Shown here in pieces: positions 56,701 through 64,000 of a DNA stretch of 64,000 nt. The first letter of the stretch is position 1. Each line of letters opens with the position of its first letter. Source of the DNA: Steromphala cineraria (taxonomy: Eukaryota > Mollusca > Gastropoda > Trochida > Trochidae). Under the pieces are notes generated by a model. It saw only the letters and a list, made by a program, of their open reading frames with translations, did not search any database and was not told the DNA's origin. Where the stretch lies: assembly GCA_916613615.1 (NCBI GenBank), contig OU744727.1:2076593-2140592 (forward strand), in the 5' to 3' direction. The position numbers were made by a program, and so were the translations under genes.

Positions 56701-59700
56701 TCTCAATCTGCAGCAGAAGGTGATGCAGGGTCGCTAATGATTCAAATACTTGTATTAGATCGACAATATTATATGAAACTAACACCTTAAGCACCGACAG
56801 TCTCAATCTGCAGCATAAGGTGATGCAGGGTCGCTTATGACTCAAATACTAGTATTAGATCGACTATCTTATATGAAATAATCACCTTAAGCAATGACAG
56901 TCTCAATCTGCAGCAGAAGGTGATGCAGGGTCGATAATGACTAAAATGCTAGTATTGGATCGACTATCTCATATGAAACTAACACTTAAGCACCGACAGT
57001 CTCAATCTGCAGCAGAAGGTGATGCAGGGTCGCTAATGACTCAAATGCTAGTATTGGATCGACAATCTTATATGAAATAAACACCTTAAGCACTGACAGT
57101 CTCATCTGCAGCAAAAGTTGGTGCTGAATCTTAATACCTCAAGTACCAGAATTAGATCTACTGTATTAATTTAAATTAACTTCGATTTAAATCAACAACT
57201 CCGTTGACTTTTACAGAGATAAAAGATTTAATGTTTTTACTCTATATCGTTATTATATGAAGCTTTGATCTTTTGGTTCAGAATTAAAACAAGTATTTGA
57301 TCCCCAGGTGATGAAACTTCTGAAAGCTGCCTGTCAGCCTGCTGCTACTGATATAGTACTTGACCTTGACCTTCCTCCCGGACTCACTGTGGATCTGATG
57401 CTTCCCAAGGGCATGCCGGTCATCTTCAGTGGACGGAGGGCTTCCATATTCGTCTTCTTGAGTGGACAGGTAAATGATGTCCCTTTAAGTTCATCCGACC
57501 TGTAAGGCAAAGGATTTAAAATGCGTTAATAGTCAAAATCATTATAACCTTTGGCCGATTAATCTTTAAACAATTATCTTCTGAAGAAGGGGCTTATCGT
57601 ATTGAGAACAAATTCTTTATCAATCAATAATGAATAAAGAATAAGATGATTTTGTGGACAATAATGTAGGGCTACTCTCCTAAACAACCACGATACTTTA
57701 CATCGTAGAAATTAATTTTCTTTGCAGAATAATAAACAACTTCTCCGAGGGAAACCTTCAATGTTTTTAAACTTGTTACATTGAGGTTAAACTGTTTTCA
57801 ATGAAATGTTATCACGTCGAAGAGTCACTTTTCTTTCTAAGGCGGCCACATCCGAGGGCAAAGCTCATCTGTCTGGAAAGATTTCGGGGACAAGCTTCAA
57901 GCACTCGATGGAGTTTGACTTGCAAACAGACGCCCAGGTCAACTCTGGTCAGTTCATCCACAGGATGGCCATGAAGGGCTTGATCAAAGACCTCGAAATG
58001 GACGAAATAGGTTGGTACCTATGGCGTGGTTGATGGATTTCATGATATTTAGTTCAACATGAAAGTGTTTCATACAGTCAGAAGCCATATTCATAAGAAA
58101 ACTTTAGCATATGTAACTGAAAGGTTTTGGTTCACTAGATACAATTGTTATTCAAAATCAAAAACTAAAGTTGTCAATATGTTTGGTTTATAATGAGTAT
58201 GTGGTTTCAGATTCAAATGGTGAAAAGAAAAGGGAGATAATCCTTGCCAGTACTGCCAGTAACCTCATCTCCAAGTACACATCATTTGTTGGCGTTGATA
58301 AGGAGAGGAACGTGAAGATTACAAAAGCTGTCACCTACCATGTCGCACCACCGTCTAGGTTCCATCCGTATGCATTGTATGTTAATTTGTTACTTCTCTA
58401 GTGTTCAAGTACTAAGTCTACACCCGTCTACATAATGATAACGATAATGATAATGATAATGATGATGATAGAAAAAACTTATAATAACTTTGTTGAAATA
58501 ATGATTTGACATAACTGCATAAATTGCTACCCCTAACACGCATTTATTTCACAGGGGTCAACATTATATTCCACCGCCGTGGATGGCACCATCAGCACCA
58601 CTCCAACATCTACGATCATCACCAGCACCACCACCATCAATGACGTTAAATGCAGGAGCCATATTACGGAGTTGTGGTGCATTATATACCACCGCAAAAC
58701 CACCACCACCGCCATCATCTCAAAATATTTTGGCTGATTTTTGTGACACAGAAGACACATACGTAGAAGCTGACGATCTCTGTTGCAATGTATACGAGGC
58801 CGCATCTGGACTGCCGCCTGCATTATGTCCATTACCTCCAGCCCGCCCAATAGTACAGTCAAAGGGAAATCAAATGTTTTCATCTCAGGGTAAGGACCTT
58901 TATCTGAATAAGGAATATTCCTATTGTTAATTGAAATTGAAATTGAAAAAAATAATAACATCATGCAAAATGGCATATCATCTTTATACATGTGTCGCGG
59001 ATACAAGTTGATGTTCTCCTTGTAGCGGGAGAGATGGTGATGCTACAAGCCTTTGATGGATCCTGGGAGTTGGACAGTCAACTTCCACAACTCATCAATG
59101 TGACAACAGACAATCTGTTAAAGGCGACCGGAATCAAGGTATTATTTGAGTCCCATTTTAGAGTTTTGAAAACATGAAAATATTGTCCTCATCAGCAGAA
59201 ACAGATTTTCTGTAATGACTATATAGATCATCTCACCTAAGTGTCATCTGATTTCCAAAATAAAAACTTAATCTGATCAGAGTAGCAGTCTTTAATTCAA
59301 AACGTATGTCGATATAATTTATATCAGGATACACGAGGGTGAGATTCTATGTATCATCCAAATCAGTTTTATTACATTTCGTTTGTGCCATTGCATGGTA
59401 TCATTCAAAAACGATTTTATCTAGGAGAACTGATTTTGATGTAGAAAAATACAAATAATTACAATTCCTTGATGTAAGCCATGTAAACACTAAATGAATG
59501 CAATATGTATATACCCTGCATGTAGACTCCCTGTGCTAATAAACCTCCAGTGACGTCACTATTGTTTGCAGTTTTCTTTCATAAGACAGGGCAAAAATCT
59601 TGATAATGCCCACTGGCTATGGCAATTATCTTCCAACGATATACTTCATTGTGTTTTTGTCAAAGTTAAAGTGTCAAATAACTATCACTTTTAAAAAATA

Positions 59701-61802
59701 TATTTGGTGATATGCCGGATTGAACTTCACACACCAGAAAACTATGCCCAACGCATCCTAGTTCTCTTTATGTAACACTGTATGTATCTCACACAGGACA
59801 AGAAGGTACCCGGTACCTGTGCTGCTGTGTGCTTTACATCCTGGTTCTCTTTATGTAAGACTGTATGTTTCTCACACAGGACAAGAAGGTGCTGGCCACC
59901 TGTGCTGCTGTGTGCTGTACATCCTGGTTCTCTTTATGTAAGAATGTATGTTTCTCACACAGGACAAGAAGGTGCTGGCTACCTGTGCTGCTGTGTGCTT
60001 TACATCCTGGTTCTCTTTATGTAAGACTGTATGTTTCTCACACAGGACAAGAAGTTGGTGGCTACCTGTGCTGCTGTGTGCTGTACATCCTAGTTCTCTT
60101 TATGTTACACTGTATGTATCTCACACAGGACAAGAAGGTGCTGGCTACCTGTGCTGCTGTGTGCTGTACATCCTAGTTCTCTTTATGTAACACTGTATGT
60201 TTCTCACACAGGACAAGAAGGTGCTGGCTACCTGTGCTGATGTGTGCTGTACATCCTAGTTCTCTTTAATTTACACTGTATTTATCTCACACAGGACAAG
60301 AAGGTGCTGGCTACCTGTGCTGCTGTGTGCTGTACATCCTAGTTCTCTTTAATTTACACTGTATTTATCTCACACAGGACAAGAAGGTGCTGGCTACCTG
60401 TGCTGCTGTGTGCTGTACATCCTAGTTCTCTTTAATTTACACTGTATTTATCTCACACAGGACAAGAAGGTGCTGGCTGCCTGTGCTGCTGGGTGCTGTA
60501 CACCCTAGTTCTCTTTATGTAACACTGTATGTATTTCAAACATGACAAAAGGTGCTGGCTACCTGTGCTGCTGTGTGCTGTACACCCTAGTTCTCTTTAT
60601 TTAACACTTTATGTATCTCACACAGGACAAGAAGGTGCTGGCTACCTATGCTGTTGTTGCTGTACATCCTAGTTCTCTTTATGTGACACTGTATGTATCT
60701 CACACAGGACAAGAAGGTGCTGGCTACCTGTGCTGCTGTGTGCTGTACACCCTAGTTCTCTTTAGGTAAGAGTGTATGTATCTCACACAGGACAAGAAGG
60801 TGCTGGCTACCTGTGCTGCTGTGTGCTGTACACCCTAGTTCTCTTTAGGTAAGACTGTATGTATCTCACACAGGACAAGAAGGTGTTGGCTACCTGTGCT
60901 GCTGTGTGCTGTACATCCTAGTTCTCTTTATGTAAGACTGTATGTATCTCACACAGGACAAGAAGGTGCTGGCTACCTGTGCTGCTGTGTGCTGTACACC
61001 CTAGTTCTTTTTATGTAAGACTGTATGTATCTCACACAGGACAAGAAGGTGCTGGCCACCTGTGCTGCTGTGTGCTGTACATCCTAGTTCTCTCTATGTA
61101 AGACTGTATGTATCTCACACAGGACAAGAAGGTGCTGGCCACCTGTGCTGCTGTGTGCTGTACATCCTAGTTCTCTTTATGTAAGACTGTACGTATCTCA
61201 CACAGGACAAGAAGGTGCTGGCTACCTGTGCTGCTGTGTGCTGTACATCCTAGTTCTCTTTGTGTAACACTGTATGTATCTCACACAGGACAAGAAGGTC
61301 CTGGCCACCTGTGCTGCTGTGTGCTGTACATCCTAGTTCTCTTTATGTAAGACTGTACGTATCTCACACAGGACAAGAAGGTGCTGGCTACCTGTGCTGC
61401 TGTGTGCTGTACATCCTAGTTCTCTTTATGTTACACTGTATGTATCTCACACAGGACAAGAAGGTGCTGGCCACCTGTGCTGCTGTGTGCTGTACATCCT
61501 AGTTCTCTTTGTGTAAGACTGTATGTATCTCACACAGGACAAGAAGGTGCTGGCTACCTGTGCTGCTGTGTTTGTAGATCCTAGTTCTCTTAATGTTACA
61601 CTGTATGTATCTCACACAGGACAAGAAGGTGCTGGCTACCTGTGCTGCTGTGTGCTGGCTCACCGTGAAGTGTTCAGAGGAGCGATCAGTCTGGGAGATG
61701 GTGGTCGACAAGGCTAAGCAATGGTTGCGAAGGACGCTAGGAGACCAGAAGAATGTGGACAATTTGATGGAGGAGGTCCGGGAAGCTTTCTTCAAAAACT
61801 GA
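44663..61802 (+). CDS. VWA5A-like VIT + VWA domain protein, gene B (16 exons, 813 aa)
   Basis: Exons: 44663-44708, 48263-48468, 48840-49068, 50211-50380, 51420-51522, 52689-52799, 54446-54572, 54981-55125, 55545-55624, 56005-56119, 57308-57469, 57842-58010, 58211-58358, 58555-58889, 59026-59138, 61620-61802. The total is 2,442 nt, all junctions GT/AG and phases consistent. Every exon length equals that of gene A except exon 14 (+24 nt). Domain order is as in gene A: VIT, connector, VWA with DRSGS, T358 and D385 intact, Pro-rich linker, C-terminal domain; no signal peptide. It is distinguished by very long exon-junction minisatellites in introns 1, 10 and 15. Function beyond family membership cannot be stated. 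Confidence 0.93.
46026..46091. repeat. gatcaaggtcaaagtcaa short tandem repeat
   Basis: An 18-bp imperfect repeat contains TCAAGGTCA twice (46,029-46,037 and 46,047-46,055), the consensus extended half-site of FTZ-F1/ERR-type nuclear receptors. It may be coincidental in a simple repeat. Confidence 0.6.
46490..46545 (+). repeat. SINE tail of gastropod-like type
   Basis: The stretch gccgctaatggctgaaatat...gcggcgtaaacaataactca ends in cactcactc. I recall this pattern from abalone repeats; that memory is the main hint of the host group. A decayed copy is at 17,845-17,902. Confidence 0.5.
46860..48262 (+). repeat. Exon-2-acceptor minisatellite, gene B (about 20 units)
   Basis: Units of 62 or 82 bp each carry ctctctctttgcccag, a near-copy of the first ~37 nt of exon 2, and tatatagat. 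The distal units are almost identical to each other (recent expansion). Reading on from any decoy meets an in-frame TAG in tatatag. The real acceptor is AG at 48,261-48,262. Confidence 0.93.
48263..48468 (+). CDS. Gene B exon 2 (VIT; residues 16-84)
   Basis: VPLHGVDVRVSVQGFLANVE...VVYVFPMDDNSAVYKLEA. Only this unit of the array runs into a complete exon. Donor gtcgga as in gene A. Confidence 0.93.
48840..49068 (+). CDS. Gene B exon 3 (VIT; residues 85-160)
   Basis: ARETYEEAVSSGR...RCKLGNLPPKSKADIKF...NPRYNPSLE. Donor gtatgt, better than the decoys that follow. Confidence 0.93.
49035..49440 (+). repeat. Exon-3-end minisatellite, gene B (about 7 units)
   Basis: The same 56-bp unit as in gene A, with decoy donors gaag|gtgcgt and gaag|gtatgt after the true exon end. 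Confidence 0.9.
49852..50131 (-). mobile_element. 280-bp retroposon-like insertion in intron 3, copy B only
   Basis: It is flanked by an 11-bp duplication, tacacacattt (49,841-49,851 and 50,132-50,142), which occurs once in copy A. The T-rich left end suggests a poly(A) tail on the - strand. There is no protein; it is a likely SINE. Confidence 0.75.
50211..50380 (+). CDS. Gene B exon 4 (residues 161-217)
   Basis: DGGSKEDTSFSAMNKCHYDL...SRIWSESDELRTSLVDAAG. Six conservative or moderate changes against gene A. Confidence 0.9.
51052..51196. mobile_element. Fold-back hairpin in intron 4, copy B
   Basis: Counterpart of 21,883-22,024; the arms are slightly better paired here (ataatgctgaggaatat / atattcctcagcattat). 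Confidence 0.85.
51420..51522 (+). CDS. Gene B exon 5 (residues 218-251)
   Basis: IQLDCPPKLDHDISFNVLYE...LEKGAQ. Acceptor ttttttcag. Gains a Cys relative to gene A (G to C). Confidence 0.9.
51601..51945. mobile_element. 345-bp insertion in intron 5, copy B only
   Basis: Flanked by tttat (51,596-51,600 and 51,946-51,950), present once in copy A. Its right half is a fold-back (catgacatactat...acgacac / gtgtcgt...catagtatgtcatg). Its left half has three TGACGTCA palindromes at 51,680, 51,705 and 51,724. Confidence 0.7.
52689..52799 (+). CDS. Gene B exon 6 (VWA start; residues 252-288)
   Basis: Protein identical to gene A; only synonymous changes. Carries DRS of the MIDAS motif. Confidence 0.93.
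53037..53173. mobile_element. Fold-back hairpin in intron 6, copy B
   Basis: Counterpart of 23,492-23,628, with a few changes in the loop (gaaaatggaaaggg). Confidence 0.8.
53409..53470 (+). repeat. tRNA-Leu-like SINE head, copy B, internally deleted
   Basis: Same A-box region as 23,851-23,925, but about 15 bp between the boxes are missing, leaving agttcgaaacc. Confidence 0.5.
54446..54572 (+). CDS. Gene B exon 7 (VWA; residues 289-330)
   Basis: GSMNGESIQSAKEAM... The residue after DRSGSM is N instead of D; metal ligands themselves are kept. Confidence 0.93.
54874..54933 (+). CDS. Candidate 60-nt cassette exon between exons 7 and 8, gene B
   Basis: Counterpart of 25,368-25,427, with AG and GT boundaries, length and open frame kept (IHTIFAADVFQRPTRGMFY). 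One synonymous and one Thr-to-Ala change. Confidence 0.25.
54981..55125 (+). CDS. Gene B exon 8 (VWA; residues 331-379)
   Basis: GSMQYKEGTLKQAMYLQAHL...GGTEILRPL; T358 kept. Donor gtaatg. Confidence 0.93.
55545..55624 (+). CDS. Gene B exon 9 (VWA; residues 380-406)
   Basis: IFLLTDGDVSNAGEVVSLVK; D385 kept. TDGD is closer than TDGG to TDGE of human VWA5A. Confidence 0.93.
56005..56119 (+). CDS. Gene B exon 10 (VWA end; residues 406-444)
   Basis: VFTVGIGAGVSTTLVRNVAK...FVTDSLNLQQK. The end of this exon is identical to the repeat units that follow (gacagtctcaatctgcagc), whereas gene A has gactgtctc. Confidence 0.93.
56095..57125 (+). repeat. Exon-10-donor minisatellite, gene B (10 units of exactly 100 bp)
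   Basis: tctcaatctg recurs at 56,101, 56,201, 56,301 and so on to 56,901, then 57,000. Every unit holds the exon 10 end, a donor (gtgatgc) and an AT-rich spacer. The first is the real exon end. A final decayed unit follows at about 57,098. Confidence 0.93.
57308..57469 (+). CDS. Gene B exon 11 (residues 445-498)
   Basis: VMKLLKAACQPAATDIVLDL...LPKGMPVIFSGRRASIFVFL. Four changes against gene A. Confidence 0.92.
57842..58010 (+). CDS. Gene B exon 12 (residues 499-554)
   Basis: Protein identical to gene A; intron 12 is nearly identical too. Confidence 0.9.
58211..58358 (+). CDS. Gene B exon 13 (residues 555-603)
   Basis: Protein identical to gene A, including the weak donor ctag|gttcca. Confidence 0.85.
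58434..58470. repeat. Simple repeat in intron 13, copy B
   Basis: ataatg/gatgat units like 28,433-28,470, with an acgataatg interruption. Confidence 0.75.
58555..58889 (+). CDS. Gene B exon 14 (Pro-rich linker; residues 604-715)
   Basis: GQHYIPPPWMAPSAPLQHLR then a run of Ser/Pro codons and KPPPPPSSQNILADFCDTED. Several in-frame indels against gene A, net +24 nt, no stop. Phase 2 to 1, donor gtaagg. Confidence 0.85.
59026..59138 (+). CDS. Gene B exon 15 (residues 716-753)
   Basis: Protein identical to gene A (FDGSWELD motif). Confidence 0.92.
59780..61619 (+). repeat. Exon-16-acceptor minisatellite, gene B (22 decoy units)
   Basis: Units of about 82-83 bp: ctcacacag|gacaagaaggtgctg... copying ~40 nt of exon 16, then tacatcctag and gttctctttatgtaa. 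Decoy acceptors precede gacaagaag at about 59,797, 59,880, 59,962 and so on to 61,536. Each decoy reads DKKVLATCAAVCCTS and stops, apart from variants. Confidence 0.93.
61620..61802 (+). CDS. Gene B exon 16 (last; residues 754-813)
   Basis: DKKVLATCAAVCWLTVKCSE...WLRRTLGDQ...EAFFKN then TGA at 61,800-61,802. It is the 23rd acceptor of the array and the only one followed by the full exon. Confidence 0.93.
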   Translation, partial: DKKVLATCAAVCWLTVKCSEERSVWEMVVDKAKQWLRRTLGDQKNVDNLMEEVREAFFKN

Positions 61803-61990
61803 AGACAAACTGAAAGTGATCCGCAGATATAGTTTACTCAAGGAGGCGTTCTTCAAGAACTGAAGACGACCTGAAAGTTATCCGCAGATATAGTTTACCC
61901 AAGGAGGCGTTCTTGAAGAACTGAATTTGTACTGAAAGTGGTCTGTAGGGATAGTTTACCCAAGTAGGCTTTCTTCAAGAACTGAAGGAA
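61782..61990 (+). repeat. Stop-codon-spanning 60-bp repeats, 3' UTR of gene B
   Basis: Same four-unit arrangement as after gene A (gttcttcaagaactga about every 60 bp). Confidence 0.9.
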
Positions 61991-62021
61991 GTAGGGGCAT
62001 TTTGTATTACTGAAGGAGGTT

Positions 62022-62027
62022 AATAAA
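62022..62027 (+). other. Polyadenylation signal, gene B
   Basis: AATAAA about 220 bp after the stop. Copy B keeps an extra actttcgtcct just after it that copy A lacks. Confidence 0.7.
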
Positions 62028-62413
62028 ACTTTCGTCCTAAATTAGACCAGATTTTTAACGGACTTTTGTTCATACCTGACTTCCATTTTTACGCCTTGAA
62101 GTCTCTTGTAATTGACTTGATTATTTATTGTCCTGAAACACTTGTTTGGTCAAACTGTGCAAAATACTGGTTTCTGATTGGCTGCTCTGAAAAATCAGAG
62201 GGCGTATAATTTGGTTATGTGGTGCTCTGTTTACTTTGTCTAATGCACAAGAACTCATTTGTTGCCTAGCAACAAGTAGTTCTCAAATAATACTGTTGTG
62301 ACGGAAATTTGCACACAAAAATGCCATTATTGCGTTTTCAAATATGTACATTATTTATAAAATGTATTCAAACTTTCAGTTCAGATTTCCTGTTGGCATG
62401 GTCTGTCATTCGG

Positions 62414-63023
62414 CATTCTCTCCCCACAGAGGCAACTCAGTCATACCCCAGTTAGGCTCTGTTCCATTACGCCAAAATCCTGGGGTTCCGGCAGATCGCC
62501 CTAGCGGCAAAAAGTTGTAACTTGAGATATCTCCCTTATTTGCAGCCACTGAAAACACCTTTTGGATGTCCACGACTTCGGGAATACTCAACGGTCGCTC
62601 AGTGACTTTTAAAAGAATCATGCCTTTAGGTTTCTTTTTCATTAACAGTGTGAGTCTCAGAGAGGGAAACTATTTCAAACTCAGATATGTATAGGGTTTT
62701 TCATTAGAAACATATTGTTTTATAATTGTGTAAATTGTTCTTCGTTTTATGATTAATTTTATTTTAATAATTCACCAAATAAAAACCAATGCGAAGGTAA
62801 AAAGCGATTGTTTTGTAGAAGAAAGAGTTATCTCCCTTTGATGCGGATCCACACGGGAATAGCCGAACTTTTGCGAATGACCACTTTTGAAACGGCGTCG
62901 CTGATTGCACAACTAACTTCGATTGCCTCCAATCAGATTTCTACCTTTCTATCCCGTATGTTTGCCGTAATAGAACAGAGGCTAATTCAGGTATGACTGA
63001 GTTGCCTCTGTGGGGAGAGAATG
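62414..63023. mobile_element. TIR transposon with 9-bp TSD, copy B
   Basis: Counterpart of 30,537-31,137, with the same TIRs and the same gtcattcgg duplication (62,405-62,413 and 63,024-63,032). The insertion therefore predates the segmental duplication. Confidence 0.85.
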
Positions 63024-63437
63024 GTCATTCGGTGGCGTTAAACGAAAATCGGCCCGACAGTTTAACCGGCCAGAATATCATACAAATATATATCAAAATG
63101 CGGGTTACACTTACCTTAAATTTATTTACAACACCAATGCAATAATACCGACGCCATGTTCGTGAATATATGCAGAACTTAACATTTTCAAAACAACCGT
63201 CACAAAATAATAAAATGTCTACTGAAGAGAGTGAGCTCCCTTTGCAGCATTCGGATATTTGTCGGTAATGTCCAAGGCCTACTATAAGTAACGTCTTTCG
63301 AGATTACCAAATCCGTCAGCACTGTTTGAATGTCGCTCCCACATCGTATACGGGCATCTTGACGCAGCATGCTTGAGTTAATGCGAAAGAATATATTTCG
63401 ATTTTAAATCGTTTTATGGTAGAATGGAGACAAACAT

Positions 63438-63573
63438 AGTGTATTTGGAAATCAGCGGCATATAACGGAATTATTATAGCTCTAAATAATCAATTTAAAG
63501 CCTTACGCTACGCGTTCGACTTTAAATCAAATTATAAAATAATTCCGTTTGTGCCGGTGATTTCCAAACACAA
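63438..63573. mobile_element. Fold-back hairpin downstream of gene B
   Basis: Counterpart of 31,552-31,685, with one arm mismatch (gtgccggtga). Confidence 0.8.
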
Positions 63574-64000
63574 TAAGTTTATTTCCTAATTAGATCAAAT
63601 TATTGAATAATATTGAATAATGGCATGTATACATCTTGTACGTTTTGTTTTTAATGTACACATTCCCTTTCCAAAACCTGTGTTAAGAGTTGTAATTTGT
63701 AAACATTACGAATTTTCATTTCATTACCACTCAACTGGAATTGTACTTTGACATGTATTAAAATATATCATTAATGCATGCATGTTTCACAAAAGACCGC
63801 TTGTTATAAAATATGAGTAATTATACCCAAGTAAAGATATTAAATAACCTTCAAATCTGGTTGGAAAACAAAGGCGACCGACTAAAATTGAGGAGACGTT
63901 TGTTTTGTTTGCTTTCAATGTAGTATTCTGAGTAAGGTCACTTTCACATGGTAAAATATACTTCATCAATATTCAAAGGATTCATTTAGTAAAATAGTGT

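Larger units (their letters stand above)
40975..64000. other. Tandem segmental duplication, copy B
   Basis: Collinear with 7,795-32,150 and in the same orientation. The homology continues to the last base of the window (matching about 32,150), so the duplicated unit may extend further. Copy-specific insertions are at 49,852-50,131 and 51,601-51,945. Confidence 0.9.

Noticed and set aside
59782..61717. Overlapping + strand ORFs of 60-100 codons rich in VSHTGQEGAGYLCCC
   Set aside because: They are translations of the exon-16-acceptor minisatellite in other frames; the ~83-bp period fixes the reading, and no independent coding sign is present.

Overview
The window is eukaryotic, AT-rich nuclear DNA: split genes with GT/AG introns, AATAAA signals, nested retrotransposons, tRNA-derived SINEs, fold-back elements and many minisatellites. 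A short interspersed tail near 46.5 kb (ending in aacaataactcactcactc) resembles, from memory, a repeat common in abalone (Haliotis) and other gastropods. A marine mollusc is therefore my best guess; it was not tested against any database.

The core is a direct tandem duplication. Copy A runs from about 7,795 to at least 32,150; copy B from about 40,975 to the window end. Each copy carries, in the same order: (1) an inverted (- strand) dead fragment of exons 2-3; (2) a complete 16-exon + strand gene encoding a VIT + VWA domain protein of the VWA5A (LOH11CR2A/BCSC-1) type; and (3) a shared downstream stretch with a 9-bp-TSD transposon and a fold-back hairpin. I reconstructed both genes exon by exon. 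Gene A is 12,010-29,939 (805 aa) and gene B is 44,663-61,802 (813 aa). All phases join, there are no internal stops, and the VWA metal site (DxSxS, T, D) is complete. The proteins differ mainly in the VIT half and in a proline-rich linker (exon 14); exons 12, 13 and 15 are identical in protein.

The most unusual feature is where the minisatellites sit. At five places the repeat unit spans an exon edge: the 3' splice site of exon 2, the 5' splice sites of exons 3 and 10, the 3' splice site of the last exon, and the stop codon. Each array is a ladder of near-copies of the real junction, giving decoy splice sites. Copy number differs sharply between copies: about 4 vs 20 at exon 2, 2 vs 22 at exon 16, and about 2 vs more than 50 at the inverted exon-3 end.

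Layout: 1-7,790 holds AT-rich DNA with a large inverted-repeat element, a TTAA-flanked MITE and a 31-bp satellite. 7,795-9,000 is inverted pseudogene A, and 9,005-9,750 holds a fold-back and a SINE. 12,010-29,939 is gene A, whose intron 1 contains a degenerate Ty3/gypsy-like element (13.4-17.6 kb, - strand) interrupted by a 5'-truncated LINE with a target-site duplication. 30,537-31,137 is a TIR element. 32,150-38,100 is a unique spacer with a 72-bp coding-compatible minisatellite. 38,115-41,130 is the expanded exon-3-end array, and 41,140-42,290 is inverted pseudogene B. 44,663-61,802 is gene B. 61,803-64,000 is the copy of the downstream flank.
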